NCBI GenBank assembly: GCA_945787425.1
Contig: CALZHO010000064.1
Location: 1 to 5,731 of the forward strand
From: an uncultured Bacteroidales bacterium
Lineage (GTDB): Bacteria; Bacteroidota; Bacteroidia; Bacteroidales; Paludibacteraceae
Length of the DNA: 5,731 bases
Reading direction: 5' to 3'
Below, one piece after another: positions 1-5,665 of the stretch (the first letter of the stretch is position 1; each line of letters opens with the position of its first letter). The position numbers and the translations under genes were made by a program. Below the pieces are notes generated by a model that did no database searches, was not told the origin of the DNA, and saw only the letters and a list, made by a program, of their open reading frames with translations.

Positions 1-510
1 TTCAAAAAGCAGTCCATATTTCAGAGGGTCAATATCTGTTATCCCTAAACAATATGCAACCACCGAACCTGCGACAGAACTTCTACCTGGACCATGATAG
101 ATGTTCATATTTTCAAATGTCTCATGCAGAAGATCTGCAATAAAAAGAAAATAGGATTCAAACCTCAAATCACAGATTTGTTTTACTTCATGTTCGATAC
201 GGTCATGTAATGCATTGTCACACGACACCCTTTCTAATCCATATCGCAACTCCGCACCAGCGTTCACTCTGGCGATAAAGTATTGTGATAAAGACTCAAA
301 GCCTTCGGGGATTTTAATAAGATCATTAAACATTGAACTTTGAGATTGGATTTGCAGAGGTGACATACTTAGATAATTGATAATTTGTTTCGCTTTGATG
401 TAACCAACCTCAAATTGTCTTTGAATTTGTGAACAAGCGCTTTGGGTGTTTTTAGATGTTCGGATGATATGCATAATCTCATCTCGATTCTGTGCAATTA
501 TTCTTTCCAT
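1..510 (-). CDS. DnaE-like DNA polymerase protein lacking the PHP domain, with an N-terminal FtsK-gamma-like winged helix (partial, runs off the left edge)
   Basis: An ATG at 510-508 opens a frame of 170 codons with no stop up to the window edge, so the C-terminal part is missing. Residues about 61-170 follow the DnaE (Pol III alpha) segment that normally lies after the PHP domain: IPEG at 67-70, then GAELRYG at 85-91, RIEHEV at 104-109, GPGRSS at 140-145, AGSVVAY at 147-153 and GITDIDPLKYGLLFE at 156-170. The catalytic aspartates would lie just beyond the edge. Residues about 8-50 are not PHP. They resemble the DNA-binding gamma winged helix of FtsK/SpoIIIE (IQRQFEVGY at 29-37, then KAKQII at 39-44). 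In the Gly-Ser motif known from Pol III alpha (GRGS), the Gly is Ser here (S144-S145). The start lies one base after the stop of the 276-aa gene, so translation is probably coupled. An in-frame ATG at 534 is less likely because it overlaps that gene. The role is unknown. It may be an accessory polymerase or a polymerase-derived DNA-binding protein. Confidence 0.8.
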   Translation of the reverse strand, partial: MERIIAQNRDEIMHIIRTSKNTQSACSQIQRQFEVGYIKAKQIINYLSMSPLQIQSQSSMFNDLIKIPEGFESLSQYFIARVNAGAELRYGLERVSCDNALHDRIEHEVKQICDLRFESYFLFIADLLHETFENMNIYHGPGRSSVAGSVVAYCLGITDIDPLKYGLLFE

Positions 511-511
511 A

Positions 512-1342
512 TTATGCGTGATTAGTAAGTACATATTTGTTATCAAGGTATTCGGCAAGTCCGTTTGGCATTTGCGATTGTATCTCTGCAAAGAGTTCAG
601 GATAAGTTGTGATGAAACGGGACAGGAGCAAAGGTTCGTCCAATGCACATAGTAGGCGGTCGAAGAGTAATTCTCCGAGTAGATATGGATAGTTTTTTTT
701 CTTTGCGTGAAGATCACCATAGATTTTTGTTCCAATTTCAGGGCGATAATATAGCAGATTGGTGAAGATAATCTCGGTATATTGATTGATTTGCGCTAAC
801 ACTTCTGGCTCAATAAATGGATTATTAGCTTTGAACCAAGCCAAAGCATCAGCGTCGTGCAAGATGTTGGTAATGCCAATAATATGGCTGATGTTCTGCT
901 TGATACCAGCGAAATAGCCATTCTTCTTTTCATTGTAGCGGAGTGCCCATTTGATAAAAGAAGTTCGGTATGGATTATCATTATAGTAGCAAGAGGGCAT
1001 GAAATAAGCATCCGCGAATTCGGCTGCTTGGTGGTGAGTATGTTCGGTATGGCTGCTTGCAAAGCAAAGCATACTGATACAGTCATCGCTGATAAGCACG
1101 ATATCTATCTTTGAATATACTTCAGCAGATTCATTCTCACTCGTTTCATTAAACAACGGAAACTTCACATCAAAATACACCTTATCATAAGTAGTGCCAT
1201 AGAGAGTAAGCGAATGTTCTGCGCCCACCCATTGAAACACATCATGAGCAATACTATCTTTCTCGGGGAAAGTGGCGATTTTTTGAAGACGGTTCTTTGA
1301 CTCATTTTCTGGGGAGATGTTAGTGATTGTAATATTACGCAT
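512..1342 (-). CDS. Hypothetical protein, possible catalytically degenerate PD-(D/E)XK-like protein
   Basis: I do not recognise a family for this 276-aa protein. It has no signal peptide or membrane segment and looks cytoplasmic. Residues about 79-101 (KIDIVLISDD, then a hydrophobic strand, then ASSHTE) have the spacing of the core of a PD-(D/E)XK fold: Asp, 15 residues, then the E-x-K position. If aligned with the C-terminal nuclease domain of the 610-aa neighbour (SIDA to EWKYTE), the catalytic Glu and Lys would be Ala and Ser here. A following segment (GIKQNISHIIGI) is helix-like, as often found after such cores. The C-terminal half is alpha-helical in character and unassigned. The gene is first in its unit, 61 nt downstream of a -7 box (1403-1410) and a palindromic operator candidate (1421-1437). 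It runs directly into the DnaE-like gene with a 1-nt gap, which suggests that the two products act together. The gene call is firm; the fold assignment is speculative. Confidence 0.85.
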   Translation of the reverse strand: MRNITITNISPENESKNRLQKIATFPEKDSIAHDVFQWVGAEHSLTLYGTTYDKVYFDVKFPLFNETSENESAEVYSKIDIVLISDDCISMLCFASSHTEHTHHQAAEFADAYFMPSCYYNDNPYRTSFIKWALRYNEKKNGYFAGIKQNISHIIGITNILHDADALAWFKANNPFIEPEVLAQINQYTEIIFTNLLYYRPEIGTKIYGDLHAKKKNYPYLLGELLFDRLLCALDEPLLLSRFITTYPELFAEIQSQMPNGLAEYLDNKYVLTNHA

Positions 1343-1402
1343 AATTTATAGATTTTGTAGTTGTCATTTGAGTATTTTTAATACGAAATAAGAAATTCGC
1401 TG

Positions 1403-1410
1403 CAAAATTA
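1403..1410 (-). promoter_or_regulatory. Bacteroidota -7 promoter box (TAATTTTG) of the 276-aa/DnaE-like unit
   Basis: Read on the minus strand, TAATTTTG followed by CAGC fits the TAnnTTTG -7 consensus of the Bacteroidota primary sigma factor. It leaves a leader of roughly 55 nt before the ATG at 1342. No TTTG or TTG-like -33 box occurs at a spacing of 19-21 nt; those positions fall inside the palindrome at 1421-1437. This suggests a regulated promoter that needs, or is blocked by, a protein at the palindrome. Confidence 0.65.
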
Positions 1411-1420
1411 CAACAAGAGA

Positions 1421-1437
1421 GTGCCATCTTGTGGCAC
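1421..1437. promoter_or_regulatory. Palindromic operator candidate, copy 1 (GTGCCA-N5-TGGCAC)
   Basis: A perfect 6-bp inverted repeat with a 5-nt spacer sits exactly 10 nt upstream of the -7 box of the 276-aa gene, covering the -33 region. The same arms, spacer length and distance recur at 3914-3930 in front of the HAD gene. The spacers differ (tcttg and acata), as expected for a dimeric regulator that contacts the two half-sites. No T-run follows on the minus strand, so it is unlikely to be a terminator. The WYL regulator at 3952-4860 is the obvious candidate ligand, by inference. Confidence 0.7.
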
Positions 1438-1472
1438 CCTCGCAAAGAAAATGAGATTTTTTTTGAAAAAAA

Positions 1473-3305
1473 TTACTTTTTCCAGTAACGAATCTGGAGA
1501 TAAGTGATTAAATCTTCATAGTTCTTATCTTCAGCGATGGGACTCAACAACTCTTGCGGGTCAATTATGCGGAATTTTGCTTCTTCTTTCAACATAGGAA
1601 TAAATTCTTTTTCTACTGCATTACGTAATTCTGTATTTGCAGAAGGTATAACATTGATATGAAAGAATGTGTGAGCATACTCTTGATTAACCAACTGCTC
1701 GCACAACAATGTTTGTCGCATTAATTCATAATTGGGTTCAAAGAAATATACCGAATGAGATATTCTGTCTGTCGGCGTTTTTAGTCGCTCGGAGCATTCG
1801 ATTAGGTGTTTGTATCTATTAAATCGTTTTCGATTGGTTTTGTCTTCTCGCTTATATGTTTCGGTATATTTCCATTCTATAGGAATAAGCCAAATTTTAT
1901 CATCTTTTTGCGCCCGTATCATCGCATCAATAGAAGTACACATTGCTCCGCGTTTTGCTCCTTCATCAGTTTCTCCAAGTAATTGCTCGTTATCTAAAGC
2001 AAATTCAAAAGCAATATAACCATCATTTGGTTTGTCTATAGTTGTAGGCAAAATTTTATCAAATTCAATGCCTGTTGCTTTTTTTAGCAGTTGCTTAATA
2101 GCATTATCATCTTTGCGTATTGCAAATAAATGATTAAGGCAATGGATTTGTGAGGACACTAAATGTCCTGTTGGAGAATAATCATCTTCTTGTTGGCGCC
2201 ACCATGAGATATTGTTTTGTTTGAAGTACTGACAGGCGTCCTCGCGAATATCAACATACAGATTTTCCTTACTATAATTTTGGTGCAAGATATAAGGCAG
2301 ATTTTTTACTACTTTTATTTTTTGACCGTTTTTAAATATTGTCCAATGACCACCATTGGGCGTGCTACCCCAAAATTTATCATCGTACAAAGCCTCTTGC
2401 TTACGACGCTCTGCATAATAATATTTTCTTCTTGACATTTTTGCTGTTAATTTATGATTGTTGCCAATATATATGAAATTACCCTCGTATCCCACTTTAA
2501 AACACCTTTCAGCAAATTCCTCAAAATCATCCTTATCTTTTTTATCAGCGAAAGCAAAAATGAATTCTGGCTTAGTATCTTCTATAGTCAAAGTTTTATC
2601 TAACAAACCCAATTCTTGCTTTTGTTTCAGCAAAGCCTGCATTTCCTTAACAAAAAAATGTTCGTTGTCTCTTCCTATTGTATGGTCATAACATTTCATA
2701 TGTGACTTTATTCCAGACTTTCCATGTGTTGCTCCAAGGCCTTTTTTAAGTTCAATTACAAATAGTCTGCCATTTCGAATAGCTATGATGTCAAAACGGG
2801 GAACTTTTTTATCATCTCCACCATCGTATGCAAACTCAGATTGCTTACTCACAGCATACTCCAAGTCTAAAACAACATAATCTGTATCTGCCATATTGGC
2901 AATGGCTATTGCTTGTTGTTCTTTCTTTTCGTTATGTTGTACTACATCCTTTAAAGCAACATCCCACTTATCCATTGCTTTTTTGGCTTGCTTAAAATAT
3001 TCTTGAGGATTGTGAGGAAGCAAAGACTTAAGAGACTTTTGTTGTTCCTTATATTCATGTATCAAGTCAAAGGACTTTTTTGCCTCTGTACTACTTATAG
3101 TATGATAGTCATTATAATACATTTTATCAAAATCAAAACTCTTTGGAGAGTTTATTTTTAGAATGTTTCCGCCTTTGTAATATACATTTATATAGTTTTT
3201 TCTTATTTGTATATTAAGCTCAGCGTCTCCCTTAATATACTCAAGTAAAGACGCAAGTCTGCCACTAATTAACTCATTCAATAAGTGTTCACATAACTGT
3301 CTCAT
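1473..3305 (-). CDS. Protein with two PD-(D/E)XK nuclease-like domains (N-terminal VRR/restriction-type and C-terminal PGN_0703-like)
   Basis: This 610-aa cytoplasmic protein carries two nuclease-type signatures. The first, residues about 140-215, has E149 in a helix-like stretch, then D172 in RFDIIAI and E185-x-K187 in VIELKKG, the classic D-(x)n-ExK layout. The second, residues about 380-505, starts with SSQIHCLNHLFAI (384-396), then FEF around E434, SIDA with D460, and E477-x-K479 in IEWKYTETY. This order resembles the PGN_0703 family of putative restriction endonucleases. An N-terminal region (NYINVYYKGGNILKI, 37-51) is unassigned and is followed by a lysine-rich helical stretch (about 75-135). 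All acidic and lysine residues needed for metal-dependent cleavage are present in both cores, so both could be active. The ATG at 3305 lies 7 nt after the stop of the HAD gene, so the two form an operon. Both domains could cut DNA or RNA; the substrate cannot be told from sequence. Confidence 0.88.
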   Translation of the reverse strand: MRQLCEHLLNELISGRLASLLEYIKGDAELNIQIRKNYINVYYKGGNILKINSPKSFDFDKMYYNDYHTISSTEAKKSFDLIHEYKEQQKSLKSLLPHNPQEYFKQAKKAMDKWDVALKDVVQHNEKKEQQAIAIANMADTDYVVLDLEYAVSKQSEFAYDGGDDKKVPRFDIIAIRNGRLFVIELKKGLGATHGKSGIKSHMKCYDHTIGRDNEHFFVKEMQALLKQKQELGLLDKTLTIEDTKPEFIFAFADKKDKDDFEEFAERCFKVGYEGNFIYIGNNHKLTAKMSRRKYYYAERRKQEALYDDKFWGSTPNGGHWTIFKNGQKIKVVKNLPYILHQNYSKENLYVDIREDACQYFKQNNISWWRQQEDDYSPTGHLVSSQIHCLNHLFAIRKDDNAIKQLLKKATGIEFDKILPTTIDKPNDGYIAFEFALDNEQLLGETDEGAKRGAMCTSIDAMIRAQKDDKIWLIPIEWKYTETYKREDKTNRKRFNRYKHLIECSERLKTPTDRISHSVYFFEPNYELMRQTLLCEQLVNQEYAHTFFHINVIPSANTELRNAVEKEFIPMLKEEAKFRIIDPQELLSPIAEDKNYEDLITYLQIRYWKK

Positions 3306-3312
3306 ATCATTT

Positions 3313-3843
3313 CTAATTTAAAATTGTTATTACTCGTTCAGTATCTTTATTTGTAATGCCAGATTTTGGGTTAATTTGCACAAAATGTTCTTTGAGTTGG
3401 CGGAAAGTGGATTGATCGTCCAAGATAACATAACTTGTAACTTCTGGATGTTCTTCTAACCACAAAGCAATCTCCATTTCCCTTGCTAATATCATTACAT
3501 CATATAAATCAAAGTCATTGGGGTTGTTCTCCATTTGCGATTGGATATAATCATCTGCCACATGCAATGAAGTGATGTCATATATTTCTCCTGGCAATTG
3601 GCGTGCTTTCCACATTGCGCGCATATTTGCTATACCAGAATATCTCCACGATGATGATATAACAATCTTGGCATTTGTTGAATCAATAATGTGTGATAAT
3701 TGCTCTACCGATTTGGGGTCAAACAAAGTCCCGAAAATATCTTCGGTTGGTTGGTGCTCATGCTGAAGTCGGTCGTAGTAGTTAGCTGTATTTAACACAC
3801 CATCTAAATCAAGAAATATGATTTTGCATTTCTCTTTAGGCAT
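3313..3843 (-). CDS. HAD-superfamily phosphatase-like protein of the Swiss Army Knife RNA-repair type (HAD_SAK-like)
   Basis: This 176-aa protein has a full set of HAD motifs: FLDLDGVLN at 10-18 (nucleophile D12, acid D14), motif II VISSSWR at 61-67, and a terminal VILDDQS with D142-D143. The region after it (VQINPKSGITNKDTERVITIL, 155-175) matches the C-terminal pattern of the HAD_SAK family. That family was named from fusions in multidomain RNA-repair proteins, where it is thought to remove phosphates from nucleic-acid ends. No cap domain is obvious, and the length fits a minimal catalytic core. It is the first gene of its operon, followed after 7 nt by the double-nuclease gene, so end-processing after cleavage is an attractive but unproven role. 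It lies 53 nt downstream of a -7 box, with the palindromic operator candidate upstream of that. All catalytic positions are intact. Confidence 0.88.
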   Translation of the reverse strand: MPKEKCKIIFLDLDGVLNTANYYDRLQHEHQPTEDIFGTLFDPKSVEQLSHIIDSTNAKIVISSSWRYSGIANMRAMWKARQLPGEIYDITSLHVADDYIQSQMENNPNDFDLYDVMILAREMEIALWLEEHPEVTSYVILDDQSTFRQLKEHFVQINPKSGITNKDTERVITILN

Positions 3844-3895
3844 TTCGTTGACTTCTATTTTTTAGTTAAACATCCGTGATATTGATTTTCGGCTG

Positions 3896-3903
3896 CAAAA
3901 TTA
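3896..3903 (-). promoter_or_regulatory. Bacteroidota -7 promoter box (TAATTTTG) of the HAD/nuclease operon
   Basis: The minus-strand sequence TAATTTTGCAGC is identical over 12 nt to the -7 region of the 276-aa gene. The leader to the ATG at 3843 is about 50 nt. As in that other promoter, the positions 19-21 nt upstream read CCAT/CATA rather than TTTG, and the palindrome occupies the -33 region. Confidence 0.65.
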
Positions 3904-3913
3904 CTACTTCGAA

Positions 3914-3930
3914 GTGCCAACATATGGCAC
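3914..3930. promoter_or_regulatory. Palindromic operator candidate, copy 2 (GTGCCA-N5-TGGCAC)
   Basis: This is the second copy of the perfect 6-5-6 inverted repeat, 10 nt upstream of the HAD-operon -7 box and 21 nt downstream of the WYL-gene stop. Arms, spacer length and promoter distance equal those of the copy at 1421-1437, while the flanks and the spacer differ. Conservation is therefore limited to what a dimeric DNA-binding protein would read, plus the -7 box. Confidence 0.72.
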
Positions 3931-3951
3931 TATATGAAAGAAATATACAAA

Positions 3952-4860
3952 TTAGTTCATTTTTTTATAGTTATCCAATATATTTTTTGCTTCTTGAATA
4001 AACTTGTCACGCAACCATAATGGGCGAAGAACGATTATGTCTGGAAGGAATGAGCGGAGTTCTTGTATGAAATCTGCTGTCGGAGCAATCCAATATTCAA
4101 AGAGCGAATATTCATCTGTTCGCTCTACTTCTTTCTGTGAGTGGTGGAGCGGAAGTGAACGCAGATAGTTAGCACGGAAGGGTGTTACACGGAGTAGAAC
4201 GGACTCCGCTGGCATAGCACCAGCCATTACACCATAATAGTTGTGTAGAAAAGCATCTGCGTTAAAACTCTTAGGAATATTAAAAGCATTTTCGGTTATT
4301 TCCATGGATAACACACGATCCAATGAATAGAAATGCAGCTCATCATTGCCGTCTCGCAGACCGATGATATACCATCGCTGTTTGAATACCTTGATACAAT
4401 AGGGAGCAATCTCAAAGATTCGTGGATTACTCATCTTAAAACTTTGATACTCAACTCGTAGCGTTAGATTGCGTCGCATGGCATCTATTACTTGTGTCAG
4501 GTATTTATTGCCAGAAGGAATGTCTTCTAAAAGTAATCTATCTCGTAATCGTTGCCCTTCCATCAAAAGATTACTGACAGAAAAGGAATTCAGTAACCAA
4601 TGTTGGATATCATCATTCTTGATGTCATCACGGTTAGCTATTGTGTATTTATTGCCTACACATTTTATCTCAATACCAAACAGAATAAGAATATCATCTT
4701 TCATACGAAAGAATGTGCGCCGCGGAATAGCTGCTTCATCGTCATCATTGAGCGATGCGTTTTGCCAATAATCATTGATTTGCTGGCGAGTTAATGCGCC
4801 TCGTGAATATAGCAAATCAACGAGCCATATATAACGCTGAAATTGTCTAACTGATGTCAT
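3952..4860 (-). CDS. WYL-domain transcriptional regulator with N-terminal helix-turn-helix
   Basis: The product is 302 aa from the ATG at 4860. Residues about 5-65 form a winged helix (a Q-rich recognition stretch near LTRQQINDYW, then PRRTFFRMKDDI). A linker follows, then the WYL domain at about 120-190, with the signature W163-Y164-I165 in QRWYIIGLRDG and HFYSLDRV at 176-183. Residues about 215-295 match the WCX C-terminal extension. Members of this family (for example BrxR and CapW) are dimeric regulators of anti-phage loci that respond to nucleic-acid or nucleotide-like ligands. An ATG at 4902 would add 14 residues, but it lies upstream of the -7 box (4889-4896), so it cannot be in the transcript. 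The gene has its own ordinary promoter. It is followed by the palindrome and the HAD/nuclease operon, which makes it the likely regulator of that operon and of the 276-aa/DnaE-like unit. Its own promoter has no palindrome, so autoregulation is not indicated. Confidence 0.93.
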   Translation of the reverse strand: MTSVRQFQRYIWLVDLLYSRGALTRQQINDYWQNASLNDDDEAAIPRRTFFRMKDDILILFGIEIKCVGNKYTIANRDDIKNDDIQHWLLNSFSVSNLLMEGQRLRDRLLLEDIPSGNKYLTQVIDAMRRNLTLRVEYQSFKMSNPRIFEIAPYCIKVFKQRWYIIGLRDGNDELHFYSLDRVLSMEITENAFNIPKSFNADAFLHNYYGVMAGAMPAESVLLRVTPFRANYLRSLPLHHSQKEVERTDEYSLFEYWIAPTADFIQELRSFLPDIIVLRPLWLRDKFIQEAKNILDNYKKMN

Positions 4861-4888
4861 GGTATTATTGTGAAGTAAATTGTTGTGG

Positions 4889-4920
4889 CAAAGGTACAAC
4901 ATTTTTTTGAATTGAGCAAG
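4889..4920 (-). promoter_or_regulatory. Standard Bacteroidota promoter of the WYL gene (-33 CTTG, 20 nt, -7 TACCTTTG)
   Basis: On the minus strand, CTTG (4920-4917) and TACCTTTG (4896-4889) are separated by 20 nt, a near-consensus Bacteroidota promoter. Transcription would start near 4885, giving a leader of about 25 nt before the ATG at 4860. This decides the start codon of the WYL gene. No GTGCCA-type palindrome is present. Confidence 0.75.
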
Positions 4921-4930
4921 AGTAGTGCAG

Positions 4931-4967
4931 ATAAAAAAGCCATTTATGCGGATTTTGCATAAATGGC
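4931..4967 (-). terminator. Rho-independent terminator of the DUF4160-DUF2442 operon
   Basis: Two perfect 11-nt arms (GCCATTTATGC at 4939-4949, GCATAAATGGC at 4957-4967) enclose a 7-nt loop. On the minus strand the hairpin is followed directly by six T residues (4938-4933). It ends transcription from the small-gene operon about 113 nt after the DUF2442 stop and insulates the WYL promoter, which begins 11 nt further on. The plus strand has no comparable T-run. Confidence 0.85.
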
Positions 4968-5008
4968 AATATGTTTTGTTGCTTATAACGCTATATTAAA
5001 TATGTCGG

Positions 5009-5024
5009 GCAACGGTATCGTTGC
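5009..5024. repeat. Short palindrome GCAACG-GTAT-CGTTGC in the intergenic region
   Basis: This is a perfect 6-bp inverted repeat with a 4-nt loop, in the 3' untranslated region of the DUF4160-DUF2442 transcript, 42 nt before its terminator on the minus strand. No T-run follows, so it is not a complete terminator. It could be an RNA hairpin that protects the 3' end or a binding site. It is unrelated in sequence to the GTGCCA operator candidates. Confidence 0.45.
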
Positions 5025-5029
5025 GAATT

Positions 5030-5075
5030 AACTATAAACTATAAGTGATGAGTGACAAGCAATTTTAGGGGGGGG
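5030..5075. repeat. Low-complexity intergenic stretch: tandem AACTATA heptamer and an eight-G run
   Basis: AACTATA occurs twice in tandem (5030-5043), and a run of eight G residues lies at 5068-5075, five nt beyond the TAA of the DUF2442 gene. Because the homopolymer follows two tandem TAA stops, slippage would not alter the protein. No gene or promoter is seen in this gap. Confidence 0.5.
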
Positions 5076-5080
5076 AGTTA

Positions 5081-5332
5081 TTATAGTAATTGTCCTGTAT
5101 ATAGTTGCTCAATCGGGAAGATTAAATCCCAATTTTTACCCCAAACGATATTACCATTCTCAAGTGTGAACTTGCTAAAGTGACGGGGTAATAGATATTT
5201 GTTGTATTGAGGATGAGGATGACGACGGATAAAACTACCGATATCCACAACCTGTGTCGTATTGTCGCTAAAAGACAACCGAACTGAAGAATTGCCTAAA
5301 TTTTCAGCTTCAACAATGATAATTTTACTCAT
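5081..5332 (-). CDS. DUF2442-family small protein
   Basis: The product is 83 aa from the ATG at 5332, which begins 2 nt after the stop of the DUF4160 gene. The pattern fits DUF2442: an N-terminal strand (SKIIIVEAENLG), LSFSDNTTQVVDI at 19-31, LLPRHFSKFTLENGNIVW at 47-64, and a terminal D69-L70, then LY at 77-78. An upstream in-frame ATG at 5398 would add 22 residues inside the DUF4160 gene that do not resemble the family, so the shorter start is preferred. DUF2442 genes are often found next to DUF4160 genes, and the pair has the size and layout of a two-component small operon such as a toxin-antitoxin module, but the activity is not known to me. There is no signal peptide or membrane segment. 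Tandem TAA stops end the gene. Confidence 0.87.
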   Translation of the reverse strand: MSKIIIVEAENLGNSSVRLSFSDNTTQVVDIGSFIRRHPHPQYNKYLLPRHFSKFTLENGNIVWGKNWDLIFPIEQLYTGQLL

Positions 5333-5334
5333 AG

Positions 5335-5637
5335 TTATATCTTGGTTTTGATGTTTGTACTTTTCACTGCTTGCTTCATAACAAAGAATTTTACCCATTT
5401 TTGAATAATATTCTTGCTATATTTACGGATAAATGCCTCCGCAGTTTTCTTGTCTTTGTTTGACAAAGGCTCCTCGCCAGCTTTTTCACGAATGCGCACC
5501 TCAATAAGTGCACCATCCATCATGATTAGTTCAAAGATACTTTGACATCCATTATGCATTACATGCACATGAATAGGCTCATGTTCATTCGAATAGAAGA
5601 AGAAAATAAATCCGAAATATTCAAATATCTTTGGCAT
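5335..5637 (-). CDS. DUF4160-family small protein
   Basis: This 100-aa protein has the DUF4160 signature at its N-terminus: MPKIFEYFGFIFFFYSNEHE followed by PIHVHV at 21-26, with conserved histidines H19, H23 and H25, and then a strand (CQSIFELIM) and an acidic/basic segment. The second half has the usual helix (KKTAEAFIRKYSKNIIQKWVKF). The N-terminal aromatic run is part of the fold and not a membrane segment, because it is broken by charged residues. It is the first gene of the pair with DUF2442, with a 2-nt gap, and has its own standard promoter at 5666-5697, about 28 nt upstream of the ATG. A toxin-antitoxin role for such pairs is a suggestion, not an established function. The ATG at 5637 is supported by the family start MPxI. 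Confidence 0.88.
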   Translation of the reverse strand: MPKIFEYFGFIFFFYSNEHEPIHVHVMHNGCQSIFELIMMDGALIEVRIREKAGEEPLSNKDKKTAEAFIRKYSKNIIQKWVKFFVMKQAVKSTNIKTKI

Positions 5638-5665
5638 AAGAGCAATAAATTTTGGTTATCGGCTG

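Noticed and set aside
857..1114. Open frame on the plus strand inside the 276-aa gene
   Set aside because: It lies wholly within the coding strand shadow of the 276-aa gene, lacks any promoter box or recognisable motif, and all supported genes are on the minus strand.
1189..1202. A further GTGCCA half-site inside the 276-aa gene
   Set aside because: Only one arm is present, with no TGGCAC 5 nt away and no promoter box, so it is a chance hexamer in coding sequence.
1421..1437. GTGCCA palindromes read as transcription terminators of the upstream genes
   Set aside because: The 6-bp stem is not followed by a T-run at either site, and the exact 10-nt distance to an identical -7 box at both sites fits an operator much better.
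1457..1472. T8-G-A7 AT-only hairpin at the end of the double-nuclease gene as a terminator
   Set aside because: The stem has no GC pairs and overlaps the stop region, and a T-run after a stable stem is missing. No convincing terminator is seen between the nuclease gene and the next promoter.
3313..3843. CRISPR arrays, tRNA or rRNA genes, or insertion-sequence ends anywhere in the window
   Set aside because: I looked for regularly spaced direct repeats, cloverleaf-type arms and transposase motifs on both strands and saw none.
4469..4794. Two overlapping plus-strand frames (100 aa and 64 aa) opposite the WYL gene
   Set aside because: They are antisense to the winged-helix/WYL coding region, share the same DNA in different frames, and show no family features.
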